DNA from: Flavobacterium sp. ASV13
GTDB taxonomy: Bacteria > Bacteroidota > Bacteroidia > Flavobacteriales > Flavobacteriaceae
Direction of reading: 5' to 3'
Assembly: GCF_000745775.1 (NCBI RefSeq)
Contig: NZ_JQJY01000002.1
Coordinates: 62,001-126,000 of the forward strand
Length of the DNA: 64,000 bases
In this document: piece by piece, positions 1-8,482 of the stretch
Layout of the letters: every line of letters begins with the position of its first letter
How positions within the stretch are numbered: position 1 is the first letter of the stretch
Program-made: the position numbers and the translations under genes
Notes under the pieces: generated by a model
Database searches by the model: none
What the model was told of the DNA's origin: nothing
What the model saw: only the letters and a program-made list of their open reading frames with translations

Positions 1-708
1 TTTGGTTCAAATGAAGAAATGGAAAAAGCCATTTTAGCCTCAGAAAGTGAATTGGTCACAGTCGCTTTAAAACGCATCGATTTAGAAACCGATACTGATG
101 CTATTTTATCGCATTTAAAACATCCGAATATTAATTTATTACCAAATACATCGGGAGCACGAAACGCAAAAGAAGCAGTTTTTGCCGCGCAATTGGCTCG
201 TGAAGCTTTAGAAACAAACTGGGTAAAACTAGAAATTCATCCAGATCCAAAATACTTAATGCCAGATCCAATTGAAACTTTAAAAGCAACCGAAGAATTG
301 GCTAAACTTGGTTTTATTGTCCTTCCATATATTCACGCTGATCCTGTTTTGTGTAAACATTTAGAAAGTGCTGGAACTGCTGCAGTAATGCCTTTGGGTT
401 CCCCAATTGGAAGCAATAAAGGTTTAAAAACTATGGATTTTTTAGAAATTATAATCGAGCAAAGTACAGTTCCGGTTATTGTTGACGCTGGAATTGGCGC
501 TCCTTCCGACGCCGCAAAAGCAATGGAAATTGGTGCCGATGCTGTTTTGGTTAATACTGCAATTGCCGTTGCCGGAAATCCAAGTTTAATGGCTGAAGCT
601 TTTAAGGAAGCTGTCATTGCAGGGAGAAAAGCTTTTGAAGCTAAAGTTGCTTATCAGCAAAATTATGCTTCGGCTTCTAGTCCTTTGACTTCGTTTTTAT
701 ATGACTAA
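1..708 (+). CDS. thiG: Thiazole synthase ThiG (5' end outside window)
   Basis: ThiG builds the thiazole phosphate half of thiamine from 1-deoxyxylulose 5-phosphate, dehydroglycine and ThiS-thiocarboxylate in the cytosol. The frame is open from base 1 and reads [14 protein letters not shown], so the Met at base 19 is internal and roughly 20-25 residues are missing; 235 residues are visible against a family norm near 255-260. The expected Schiff-base lysine is in WVKLEI (codon 226-228). The C-terminal phosphate-binding part [17 protein letters not shown] is intact. It is followed in the same direction by thiH and a thiF-like gene, the usual order of a thiamine operon. Identification is secure. 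Confidence 0.96.
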   Translation, partial: FGSNEEMEKAILASESELVTVALKRIDLETDTDAILSHLKHPNINLLPNTSGARNAKEAVFAAQLAREALETNWVKLEIHPDPKYLMPDPIETLKATEELAKLGFIVLPYIHADPVLCKHLESAGTAAVMPLGSPIGSNKGLKTMDFLEIIIEQSTVPVIVDAGIGAPSDAAKAMEIGADAVLVNTAIAVAGNPSLMAEAFKEAVIAGRKAFEAKVAYQQNYASASSPLTSFLYD

Positions 709-717
709 TTTTTTTTC

Positions 718-797
718 AACCGCAAAGTTCGCAAAGACAAGCGCTAAGAACGCAAAGCTTTGCGAACCTTGCGTAAAACTTTGCGCTCTTTGCGGTT
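718..797. repeat. Imperfect 80-bp inverted repeat between thiG and thiH
   Basis: Two arms of about 41 bases (718-758 and 757-797) are imperfect reverse complements with almost no loop, both ending in AACCGCAAAG. Each arm is made of shorter CGCAAAG-like units. It lies inside the thi operon, eight bases before thiH, so it should be transcribed as a long hairpin that could affect thiH expression. It looks like a dispersed intergenic repeat. A TTG-initiated reading frame through its right arm is not the thiH start. Confidence 0.8.
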
Positions 798-804
798 AAA
801 CATT

Positions 805-1917
805 ATGACAACATTTAAATCTATTTTTGAGCAATATAATTGGGATGAAATTCAATCCAAAATATACAAAACCACATCAAAAGATGTCGAACGAACTTTG
901 GCTAAAACCAAATACAATCTCGACGATTTCTTAATCTTAATCTCCCCTATTGCTCAAAATTATTTAGAACAAATGGCTCAAAAATGCCATGAAATCACTA
1001 AGAAACGTTTCGGAAAAACTATTCAAATGTATGCGCCGCTTTATTTGAGCAACGAATGTCAAAACATTTGTACGTATTGTGGTTTCAGTTTAGACAATAA
1101 AATCAAACGAAAAACGCTTTCTGATTCCGAAATAAAGCTCGAAGTTGAAGCTTTAAAAAATACTGGTTTTGACCACGTTCTATTGGTTACAGGCGAAGCG
1201 AATTATACGGTAAACATCAATTATTTCCTGAATGCTATTAATTTAATCAAAGAAGATTTCTCGATAATTTCTGTTGAAGTGCAACCACTTTCTACAGAAG
1301 ATTATGAACGTTTACATAACGCTGGAGTTTATTCGGTTTTGGTTTATCAGGAAACCTATCATCAGGAAGTTTATAAAAAGTACCATACAAAAGGTAAAAA
1401 ATCAAACTTCGATTATCGACTGGAAACTCCAGACCGAATTGGAACCGCAGGAATTCACAAAATTGGTTTGGGCGTTTTATTAGGTTTGGAAGATTGGCGG
1501 ACAGATAGTTTTTTCAATGCTTTGCATTTAGATTATTTGCAGAAGAAATACTGGCAAACGAAATACTCGGTTTCATTCCCACGCCTTCGTCCTGCTGAGG
1601 GAATTATCGAGCCCAATTTCATTATGGATGATAAAGATCTAACCCAATTAATTTGTGCTTACCGATTATGGAATGAAGATTTAGAAATTTCGATTTCAAC
1701 AAGAGAAAACGAAAAATTCAGAAACAATATCATCCCAATTGGCGTTACGAGCATGAGTGCAGGTTCTAAAACCAATCCGGGTGGTTATGTTGTCGATCCG
1801 CAGTCTTTGGAGCAATTTGAAATCAGCGATGAACGTTCAGCAGAAGAAATTTCAAAAATCATAAAAAATACAGGCTACGAACCCGTTTGGAAAGATTGGG
1901 ACAAAGTTTATAGTTGA
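805..1917 (+). CDS. thiH: 2-iminoacetate synthase ThiH (radical SAM)
   Basis: ThiH cleaves tyrosine with a 5'-deoxyadenosyl radical to give dehydroglycine for ThiG and p-cresol. The 370-residue protein carries the radical-SAM cluster motif CxxxCxxC at C85, C89 and C92, in the setting NECQNICTYCGFS. The ATG at 805 is chosen as the start. The frame can be extended upstream from a TTG at 760, but those codons lie in the inverted repeat and encode Arg/Leu-rich residues foreign to the family. The C-terminal part MSAGSKTNPGGY is typical of ThiH. It sits 96 bases after thiG and 70 before the thiF-like gene. Confidence 0.95.
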   Translation: MTTFKSIFEQYNWDEIQSKIYKTTSKDVERTLAKTKYNLDDFLILISPIAQNYLEQMAQKCHEITKKRFGKTIQMYAPLYLSNECQNICTYCGFSLDNKIKRKTLSDSEIKLEVEALKNTGFDHVLLVTGEANYTVNINYFLNAINLIKEDFSIISVEVQPLSTEDYERLHNAGVYSVLVYQETYHQEVYKKYHTKGKKSNFDYRLETPDRIGTAGIHKIGLGVLLGLEDWRTDSFFNALHLDYLQKKYWQTKYSVSFPRLRPAEGIIEPNFIMDDKDLTQLICAYRLWNEDLEISISTRENEKFRNNIIPIGVTSMSAGSKTNPGGYVVDPQSLEQFEISDERSAEEISKIIKNTGYEPVWKDWDKVYS

Positions 1918-1920
1918 AAC

Positions 1921-1942
1921 GTTTCAGGTTTCAGGTTTCAAG
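1921..1942. repeat. Short GTTTCAG heptamer run
   Basis: Three consecutive heptamers (GTTTCAG, GTTTCAG, GTTTCAA) follow the thiH stop. The same unit occurs five times in a row at 25502-25536. This appears to be a small dispersed intergenic repeat; no function is evident. Confidence 0.7.
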
Positions 1943-1987
1943 TTTGTGAACTTAACATTTTACAATTCATAATTCACAATTAAAAAA

Positions 1988-2698
1988 ATGAGTATTATTC
2001 AAGATTTTCTCCGTTACAACAGACAAACTATTCTTCCTGAAATTGGTGATGAAGGTCAGGAAAAATTAAAAAAAGCACGTGTTTTAGTAATTGGTGCCGG
2101 CGGTTTAGGTTGCCCGATTTTACAATATATTGCTACTGCCGGAGTGGGGTTTATCGGAATTATGGATTTTGATACGATTGAGATTCACAATCTTCACCGA
2201 CAGATTTTATATACCGAAAATGAAATTGGCAAACAAAAAGCGATTGTTGCAAAAGATGTAGTTTCAAAACTAAATCCTTTGATTGAGGCTATTGCAATTA
2301 ATGAAAAACTAACTGCTGAAAACGCATCGAAAATCATTGACCAATTTGATATTATTATCGATGGCTCAGATAATTTTTCGACTCGTTATTTAGTCAATGA
2401 TACTTGTGTTCAGCTAAAGAAAACTTTGGTTTACGGGAGTATTTTAAAATTTGAAGGACAAATTGCGGTTTTCAATCATAACGGAAGTAAAAATCTTCGC
2501 GATTTGTTTCCAGAAATGCCAGATCCGAAAGATGCTCCAAACTGTAATTTAAATGGCGTTTTAGGAACTTTACCTGGAATTATCGGCAACATGATGGCGC
2601 ACGAAACACTGAAATTAATTCTCGATTTACCAACTCTAAAGAATGAATTGGTAATTTTTAATACGTTAAATTGGAGTTTTACAAAGCTGAATTTCTAA
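1988..2698 (+). CDS. thiF: ThiF/MoeB/HesA-type adenylyltransferase
   Basis: An E1-like enzyme expected to adenylate the C-terminal glycine of ThiS so that it can be thiocarboxylated. In the 236 residues are the ATP loop IGAGGLG (35-41), the acidic residue at the end of the next strand (D60), the DGSDN motif (125-129) and C186 in APNCNLNGVLG, matching the conserved cysteine of ThiF. The usual pair of CxxC zinc motifs is absent: the region before C186 reads NLRDLFPEMPDP, and the C-terminus stops before the second pair. Placement after thiG-thiH supports ThiF over MoeB. Its stop overlaps the convergent MOSC gene by 4 bases. Confidence 0.85.
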   Translation: MSIIQDFLRYNRQTILPEIGDEGQEKLKKARVLVIGAGGLGCPILQYIATAGVGFIGIMDFDTIEIHNLHRQILYTENEIGKQKAIVAKDVVSKLNPLIEAIAINEKLTAENASKIIDQFDIIIDGSDNFSTRYLVNDTCVQLKKTLVYGSILKFEGQIAVFNHNGSKNLRDLFPEMPDPKDAPNCNLNGVLGTLPGIIGNMMAHETLKLILDLPTLKNELVIFNTLNWSFTKLNF

Positions 2699-3489
2699 AA
2701 AACAACTTCATCACCAACAGAAATAATTCCCGAATTCAGACTCACAATATTGGTTCCGAATAAAACCGAATTATCGACATTTCTGTATTTGCTCAGTGTT
2801 TTTAGAGGTTCTTTTTTTAAACGTCCATTTTCCGGATCATTGTTAACCATAACACATCTTCCGCAAGGTTTTATGTTTTTAAATTGAACTTCTCCAATTG
2901 TAAAAGTCTTAAAATCATCTTCTTCATGAGGATTTTCAGTGCTTACTACAATGTTTGGACGAAATCTTTTTATGGTAATTTTTTCATCCAATTTATCATT
3001 TAAAAAATCAAGGCTTTCTGTTCCAATCAATAAATACGGATAACCGTCTGCCAGACTCACATTGAATGTTTCTTTTAATCTTGAGCTTTCATGTTTACGA
3101 GCTCCATTTCTTAATATTTTGACTAATTTACATTCAAAACCTAAATGCTGGCTGAACCATTTTGACGTTTCAGGATTTACCTCAACAACTTCACTTTTAT
3201 CGTCCCAAACATTTACTTCTATTGCATTTTTTAAATGTTCGTTAATAGAAAATTCATGCTTTTGATCCTGAAAAGTAATGCTAATTTTTCCATTTGAAAT
3301 CTGCGGATAAAACTGACTCATTATTCGATGTTCTCTCTGCGTCAGCATTTGATTTTCCGCATCAATCAACATCCATCGACGATCATTTTCAAATCCCATT
3401 TCTTCCGCTTTAGCAGATTCAAGACTGATTCCTGCCAAACTTTTTATCGGATAAATATAAATTTCTTTTACACTGTAAACTGCACTCAT
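2695..3489 (-). CDS. MOSC-domain protein (YcbX/mARC-like)
   Basis: A 264-residue protein with an N-terminal MOSC beta-barrel domain (about residues 1-120; IYIYPIKSLAG) and a MOSC domain (about 125-264). The signature KPCGRCVMVNNDPENG contains C212, which corresponds to the molybdenum-ligating cysteine of the YcbX/mARC group. Such proteins reduce N-hydroxylated compounds with the molybdenum cofactor. The ferredoxin domain found at the C-terminus of E. coli YcbX is absent, so a separate electron donor would be needed. It starts two bases after the aat stop, so the two are probably co-transcribed. Confidence 0.88.
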   Translation of the reverse strand: MSAVYSVKEIYIYPIKSLAGISLESAKAEEMGFENDRRWMLIDAENQMLTQREHRIMSQFYPQISNGKISITFQDQKHEFSINEHLKNAIEVNVWDDKSEVVEVNPETSKWFSQHLGFECKLVKILRNGARKHESSRLKETFNVSLADGYPYLLIGTESLDFLNDKLDEKITIKRFRPNIVVSTENPHEEDDFKTFTIGEVQFKNIKPCGRCVMVNNDPENGRLKKEPLKTLSKYRNVDNSVLFGTNIVSLNSGIISVGDEVVF

Positions 3490-3491
3490 TT

Positions 3492-4136
3492 TTATTTACT
3501 TTTTAAAATGGACATAAATTCCTCGCGATCAATTTCCCGACAGCCTAAACTCTCTAAATGCGAGTTATAAACTTGACAATCTAATAATTTGTAATTTTCT
3601 TTTTTCAAATATAATGCTAAAGCAATAAACGCCGTTTTTGAAGCATTTGAAACTTTAGAAAACATACTTTCTCCGCAAAAAACATTTCCTTTTCCCAAAT
3701 CTATTCCGTACAAACCGCCAACTAAAACATCATCCTGCCAAACCTCAACCGATTTAGCGAATCCTTCTTCATTTAATTTGCAATAAGATTCGATCATTTC
3801 ATCAGAAATCCAGGTTCCGTTTTGTCCATCTCTTTTTATTTGCTGGCAATTCGAAATTACTTCTCTGAAATTTTTGTTGTAAGTCACCTTGAATATTTTC
3901 TGGTTCAGAATCTTTCGCATACTTTTCGATATTACGAGTTCATCAAAAAACAGAACCATTCTCGGATCTGGTGCCCACCACAAAATTGGTTCTCCTTCAT
4001 TAAACCAAGGGAAAATACCGCTTTTATAGGCTAATTGTAAACGTTCTGAACTTAAATCACCACCAATTGCCAAAATGCCTTCTTCATCAGCTTCGGTTAC
4101 TGGAGGGAAAAATAAATCGTTGAATAAATAATACAT
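3492..4136 (-). CDS. aat: Leucyl/phenylalanyl-tRNA-protein transferase
   Basis: Aat adds Leu or Phe from charged tRNA to the N-terminal Arg or Lys of proteins, marking them for ClpAP/ClpS degradation. The protein starts MYYLF, the usual N-terminus of the family, so the ATG at 4136 is preferred to an in-frame TTG five codons upstream; this gives 214 residues. Typical motifs are GILAIGGDLS, GIFPWF and WWAPDPRMVL near the N-terminus, and CGESMFSKVSNASKTA in the middle. It heads a two-gene unit with the MOSC gene. Confidence 0.95.
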   Translation of the reverse strand: MYYLFNDLFFPPVTEADEEGILAIGGDLSSERLQLAYKSGIFPWFNEGEPILWWAPDPRMVLFFDELVISKSMRKILNQKIFKVTYNKNFREVISNCQQIKRDGQNGTWISDEMIESYCKLNEEGFAKSVEVWQDDVLVGGLYGIDLGKGNVFCGESMFSKVSNASKTAFIALALYLKKENYKLLDCQVYNSHLESLGCREIDREEFMSILKSK

Positions 4137-4194
4137 TTTTTTAGTATTCAATAATGAAAAACCTAAATTTCAGGTTATTGAAATTTCAAATAAA

Positions 4195-4241
4195 AAATTC
4201 CAAATCCCAAATTCAGTCGAATGAATTGGAATTTGGAATTT
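4195..4241 (-). terminator. Hairpin of the AATTCCAAATTCC family after the DUF3127 gene
   Basis: Left arm 4195-4214 and right arm about 4221-4241 are near-perfect reverse complements built on AAATTCCAAATTCC. It lies just downstream of the DUF3127 gene on the minus strand. The same arms recur at 13801-13846, 52231-52284 and, in a variant, 59314-59345, each time just after a gene end, so it probably acts as a terminator. Confidence 0.65.
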
Positions 4242-4264
4242 ATCTTTTAGATTTTAAACCTTTA

Positions 4265-4636
4265 TTAGAACGGTAAATCGTCTGGTTCGTCTTCGTTTAT
4301 GCTTGTTGCTGGTGCAAAAGTTTCTGCAGCTGGCATTGGCGCGCCTTGTGCAGGACCTTCTGGTGCTAATCTTTCGATTCTCCAACCTTGAATACTATTG
4401 AAATATCTAGTTTCTCCTTGTGGATTAACCCATTCTCTTCCTCTTAAATTGATAGAAACTTTTACTGCTTCACCTAGTTTATAGCTGCTTAACAAATCGC
4501 ATTTATCTTGTGTAAACTCGATTAAAATATGCTGTGGATACTGCTCATCTGTAGTTACTACTAATTCTCTTTTTTTGAATGAAGCACTAACTTGTTGCTC
4601 AGGATTTACCACTTTTACTTTTCCTATAACTTCCAT
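4265..4636 (-). CDS. DUF3127 protein with SSB-like acidic C-terminal tip
   Basis: A 123-residue cytosolic protein of the Bacteroidota family DUF3127. Residues 1-85 look like a small OB-type fold (EVIGKVKVV at the start; VSINLRGREW near the end). A flexible Pro/Ala/Gly-rich linker follows, then the last residues are DEPDDLPF. That ending closely resembles the C-terminal peptide of single-stranded-DNA-binding protein (DDIPF type), which recruits repair and replication enzymes. A role in nucleic-acid binding or partner recruitment is an inference. No neighbour gives further context. Confidence 0.8.
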   Translation of the reverse strand: MEVIGKVKVVNPEQQVSASFKKRELVVTTDEQYPQHILIEFTQDKCDLLSSYKLGEAVKVSINLRGREWVNPQGETRYFNSIQGWRIERLAPEGPAQGAPMPAAETFAPATSINEDEPDDLPF

Positions 4637-4667
4637 CTTCTTCTATAATTAATTATTGTTTCTATTC

Positions 4668-5543
4668 TTATTTTTTGGCTAAAAGCACTTTCCAAGCCGA
4701 TGCAATATCGTCATTATTGAGATATTTTTTGGCTTCTAAGTGAATTTTCTCCTGATCGTCTGAGCTTAAAACGCCTTTCACAGAAAAATTTTCTTTCACA
4801 AATATACTAACTTCTTCCGTTGTAGGCAAGGCTTCTATATTTCCGAGTTTTCCGAGGTCATTCCCATTAAACACAAGGCTTTCCTTCACAAAATTCGGAA
4901 TTGCATCTACTCCAACTCCTAAAGTTGTAAGCGGTTTTGGCACTTCAAAAAGTCCTTCATTCGATCTTGAATACCAATTTGCTCCCAATCTTGAAACCAA
5001 ATCAATTTTGTGCTGATCGATTCCTCCGTTTTCATCTAAAATTGATTCGTGGATATGCATTTTCACTACTTCGCACAAAACCAGATTTCCAGCTCCTCCT
5101 TCTGTTCCTAACGGAATAATCTGCGTAACCTTGCATTCAAACTGAACCGGAGATTCTTTTACACGATACGGCTTTACAATATCAGACGGAATTTGAGTCA
5201 AACCCGCTTTTATAAATTCGTTTACGCCTTCTGCATATTCTGTACTTGCCAACGAAGTCTGTTGTACAATGTCGAAATTAACCACATTTATTACAACTTC
5301 TTTTGTTGCTTCAACGTTGATTAAAGTGTGTTTTACCGTATTGTCGCGAACGCGTCTTGCAGGCGAAAAAACCAAAATTGGCGGATTAGCACTAAACACA
5401 TTAAAGAAACTGAAGGGAGATAAATTAGGAATTCCTTTTGCACTAATTGTACTCGCAAACGCAATTGGACGCGGCCCTACTGAACTTTGCAGATAACCAT
5501 GTAATTTTGCTGTTGGTATCTCTTTTGGATCGATGCTAATCAT
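4668..5543 (-). CDS. Flavin reductase / FMN-binding split-barrel protein
   Basis: A 291-residue protein of the flavin-reductase-like FMN-binding superfamily. The first 200 residues form the split barrel: SSVGPRPIAFASTIS and NLSPFSFFNVFSANPPIL are the flavin-contacting segments, and FECKVTQIIPLG lies in the barrel. About 90 residues at the C-terminus are an extension seen in Bacteroidota members. The ATG at 5543 (MISIDPKEIPT) is chosen because the 30 codons upstream are not family-like and run through the promoter region. Substrate is not evident; NAD(P)H:flavin reduction is the default. Confidence 0.85.
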   Translation of the reverse strand: MISIDPKEIPTAKLHGYLQSSVGPRPIAFASTISAKGIPNLSPFSFFNVFSANPPILVFSPARRVRDNTVKHTLINVEATKEVVINVVNFDIVQQTSLASTEYAEGVNEFIKAGLTQIPSDIVKPYRVKESPVQFECKVTQIIPLGTEGGAGNLVLCEVVKMHIHESILDENGGIDQHKIDLVSRLGANWYSRSNEGLFEVPKPLTTLGVGVDAIPNFVKESLVFNGNDLGKLGNIEALPTTEEVSIFVKENFSVKGVLSSDDQEKIHLEAKKYLNNDDIASAWKVLLAKK

Positions 5544-5580
5544 ATATTTTCTTTTTAACCAAACCTCATTTTGGTAACTG

Positions 5581-5588
5581 CAAAAGTA
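5581..5588 (-). promoter_or_regulatory. -7 box TACTTTTG for the flavin reductase gene
   Basis: On the minus strand TACTTTTG matches the Bacteroidota -7 consensus TAnnTTTG and lies 37 bases upstream of the ATG at 5543. It also supports the short start of the flavin reductase, since the longer frame would begin upstream of the promoter. No clear -33 element was identified. Confidence 0.55.
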
Positions 5589-5702
5589 TAGAAATGGTTT
5601 AATTCGGAGAAATACTTTAGGACATAAAAACAAAAATCTTTCAGGAACTGCAAAATATAAAATGCGTATATTTCGTTATATTTATACCTCAAAAATTAAT
5701 TT

Positions 5703-6848
5703 ATGCATTTTTCTGAACGCAGAAATACAACTCGCTGGGTTATAATTCTTATTTCCTTTTTAATCATTACCTTGATTCTCTGGAACACCTATACTTTTTT
5801 TCAGATTTTCAAAAATGAAGAACGTCTGAAAATGAAGCTTTTTGCCGATGCACAAATTACAATTGTAAACGCAGACGAAAATACTGATGTTGAACTGCCT
5901 CTTCAAATTTTTAGCAATAACACTTCTATTCCCGTAGTATTAATGCTTTATGATAATGTTGTAAGTTCAAAAAATGTTCCTGATGAAATTTTGAATGACA
6001 AGAAAAAACTAAAAACTTTTTTAAAAAATTTAAGTAGCGAAAATGAACCCATAACTTTTGAATATGCACCAGGAAAATATCAACATTTATATTATGGTAA
6101 TTCGGCATTGCTTAACAAATTAAAATATTATCCAATTGCTTTATTGCTTATTGTTTTTCTATTTGTTGCATTGATTTATAATTTTTACAAAAGCACGAAA
6201 ATGGCCACTCAGAATAAACTTTGGGCTGGAATGGCAAAAGAAACGGCACATCAAATTGGTACGCCTTTATCATCTTTAATTGGCTGGATTGAGATTTTAA
6301 AAACAGAAGATATTGATTCATCGATAACTTCTGAAATCGAAAAAGATATTAACCGATTGCAAACGATTACGGATCGTTTTTCTAAAATTGGTTCTGTACC
6401 TGTTTTAGAAACGCATGATATTGTTTCAGAAACCTTAAATGCGTTTAAATATTTGCAATCACGTTTTTCAAAACAAGTTGCCTTTTCATATCATACGCCA
6501 AACGAACCTATTATGGTACAGATAAATCCAATTCTTTACAGTTGGACAATCGAAAATTTGGTAAAAAATGCTATTGATGCAATGAAAGGAAAAGGAAATT
6601 TGGAACTGCAAATTGAACAGGATCTCCATCATGTAAAAATAAATGTAAAAGACTCTGGAACCGGAATTCCTAAAAAACAATTCAAAACCATTTTTGAAAC
6701 TGGTTTTACAACCAAAAAACGAGGCTGGGGATTGGGACTTTCTTTAACTAAAAGAATTGTTGAAGAATACCATAGCGGCAAAATCAAAGTTTTACATTCT
6801 GAAATTGGGAAAGGAACTACTTTTCAGATTCAGTTAAATAAAAATTAA
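5703..6848 (+). CDS. Sensor histidine kinase
   Basis: A 381-residue inner-membrane histidine kinase. A transmembrane helix at 11-30 and another at 143-161 bracket a periplasmic sensor of about 110 residues with no recognised domain. The phosphoacceptor is H183 in AHQIGTPLS, followed by a dimerisation helix. The ATP-binding domain carries the N box VKNAIDAM (N289), the G1 box DSGTGIP (317-323) and the G2 box GWGLGLS (341-347). There is no HAMP domain and no response regulator beside it, so the partner is encoded elsewhere. A hairpin terminator follows. Confidence 0.92.
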   Translation: MHFSERRNTTRWVIILISFLIITLILWNTYTFFQIFKNEERLKMKLFADAQITIVNADENTDVELPLQIFSNNTSIPVVLMLYDNVVSSKNVPDEILNDKKKLKTFLKNLSSENEPITFEYAPGKYQHLYYGNSALLNKLKYYPIALLLIVFLFVALIYNFYKSTKMATQNKLWAGMAKETAHQIGTPLSSLIGWIEILKTEDIDSSITSEIEKDINRLQTITDRFSKIGSVPVLETHDIVSETLNAFKYLQSRFSKQVAFSYHTPNEPIMVQINPILYSWTIENLVKNAIDAMKGKGNLELQIEQDLHHVKINVKDSGTGIPKKQFKTIFETGFTTKKRGWGLGLSLTKRIVEEYHSGKIKVLHSEIGKGTTFQIQLNKN

Positions 6849-6882
6849 TTTACATTCTAAGTATATCGTTTCAAAACCATAA

Positions 6883-6916
6883 AAAGCCTTTACAATTCTG
6901 TAGAGGCTTTTTTTTG
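6883..6916 (+). terminator. Intrinsic terminator after the histidine kinase
   Basis: AAAGCCT and AGGCTTT arms with a short loop are followed by eight T residues, 35 bases after the kinase stop. This is a classical rho-independent terminator. Confidence 0.8.
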
Positions 6917-7071
6917 CGCAAGTAATTCCACATCTATAAAAGTCTAAAATATCTTATTGTGTTGTTTTTTAAACTTTTAAATACTAAGTAACGAGTTTTC
7001 ATTTTCTAAGTTCGGTTAAACAAAAAAATTGAGAGATTTTTCTGTATTAACTATTAACCAAAACTTTAAAA

Positions 7072-8475
7072 ATGAAGAAAAAATTTAAAAACCAATTTCG
7101 AGTCATGCTTATTTTATGCATTACTCTACTAACGGCAAATTGTGCTAATGAAGAAATCTCAGACCAGCAAAAAACAACTGTCGCAATTGACAAAGCACAA
7201 AAATGGTTTAACGCCTATAAGGCAACAGCAGAATTTCATCCGGCATTCAAAAACATTAATTATTATTGGGAAAATGCCTCTTTGGTCAAATTGGAAAATA
7301 ATTCTATTGCAATTACTATCCCGATGAAGGACAATCCTGAAAATCCCGATTATCATGGGAAGAAAATGTTATATTTATATCCAGCAGACAATGGATATAA
7401 TACTGTAGTACATGAAATATTTCCAAAGTCAGAAACTGATTTTGGTGTTGAAAACAAAAAAGAAGATTTTCAAAACTTAGATGTTTTTACTGGTTACATC
7501 CTAACATGGAATTTAACAGAAGGATTCGTAAAAGGAGCAGAATTTGAGAATGGTGTGGCTATTAAAAATATTTCATATGCGGCTATATTGTCTGACGATG
7601 AAAAAATCAAGGCATTTAATTTAACCCGCAAAGCACCTCCTAACTGGCAAATGGAATTGGATTCTGTAATTGTTACCGGAGGTAGCGGTAGTGGAGGATG
7701 CGCAGGATGTGGGGGCGTGATAAGAATTAACCCAACTATAGGCGGAGGCGGAACCGGAGGCGGAACTGGTGATTATATTGGTTCTCCAGGTGCCGGAGGA
7801 GATTCAAGCTCAGGATCAGGAAGCAAACCAATAGGCGATCCATGTAGCAGAATAAGAGAGCAGTTGACTAGTGCAAATTTTGTAGCCAAACAAGACGAAC
7901 TTAAAAAGAAAACAAATTTAAAAGTAGAAACTGGATACTTGCAGAGTAAAAACGGTCCCTTTACCGCACTTAATCCTGGTTCAGGTACTGATAATACAGA
8001 TTCCTTAAATTTCCCATTCGATGCAAATACAATAGGTTATATACATGCTCATCTCGACCCTTATGAAAAAGTAAAGGCAAATGGCGATATAGACCCTGTT
8101 GAACCTATAAGAATGCATTCGCCTGAAGATGTAAAACAGTTTATAATTTTGATTCTTAATGCAGGCAGAAACAGCATTCCTATTAGCGAAGTTTATGGGG
8201 CTATGGTATCTAGCGCAGGAACTTATCAATTGAGATTTACAGGAAATATCGCTGATGTCAGTTCAAAAGCTAGCAGTATTAATTGGGGTGATGGTCTTGA
8301 TAAAACTTACACAGAAATAATGAAAAAAAGTAGTAGTTTGGAAAAAGGATTTTTAAAATTTTTGAATGAACAAATAGGAATCAATGGCATCGAACTATAT
8401 AAAATAGAATCTAGTGGAAACTCAAAAAAAACATTAGATGCTACTGGAAAAGTAACAAGTAGTAACTGTAAATAA
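7072..8475 (+). CDS. Lipoprotein with glycine-rich linker and JAMM-like C-terminal domain
   Basis: A 467-residue predicted lipoprotein: hydrophobic signal (8-22) ending LTANC, with C24 the likely lipidated residue. Residues 25-200 form an unrecognised globular region rich in Trp and Tyr. Residues 202-251 are a Gly/Ser linker with two close cysteines (C210, C213). The C-terminal domain (about 255-445) contains IHAHLDP (H325, H327) and, 23 residues on, SPED (S350, D353), with E286 upstream. This matches the spacing style of JAMM/MPN metalloproteases (E, HxH, SxxD), but I cannot confirm the fold. It is followed 7 bases later by another lipoprotein gene. The overall design recalls modular secreted effectors of Bacteroidota. 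Confidence 0.7.
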   Translation: MKKKFKNQFRVMLILCITLLTANCANEEISDQQKTTVAIDKAQKWFNAYKATAEFHPAFKNINYYWENASLVKLENNSIAITIPMKDNPENPDYHGKKMLYLYPADNGYNTVVHEIFPKSETDFGVENKKEDFQNLDVFTGYILTWNLTEGFVKGAEFENGVAIKNISYAAILSDDEKIKAFNLTRKAPPNWQMELDSVIVTGGSGSGGCAGCGGVIRINPTIGGGGTGGGTGDYIGSPGAGGDSSSGSGSKPIGDPCSRIREQLTSANFVAKQDELKKKTNLKVETGYLQSKNGPFTALNPGSGTDNTDSLNFPFDANTIGYIHAHLDPYEKVKANGDIDPVEPIRMHSPEDVKQFIILILNAGRNSIPISEVYGAMVSSAGTYQLRFTGNIADVSSKASSINWGDGLDKTYTEIMKKSSSLEKGFLKFLNEQIGINGIELYKIESSGNSKKTLDATGKVTSSNCK

Positions 8476-8482
8476 AACCAAA

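Noticed and set aside
760..804. Upstream TTG start for thiH giving 15 extra residues
   Set aside because: The codons lie in the CGCAAAG inverted repeat and the added Arg/Leu-rich peptide is not a family feature; ATG at 805 gives a normal N-terminus.
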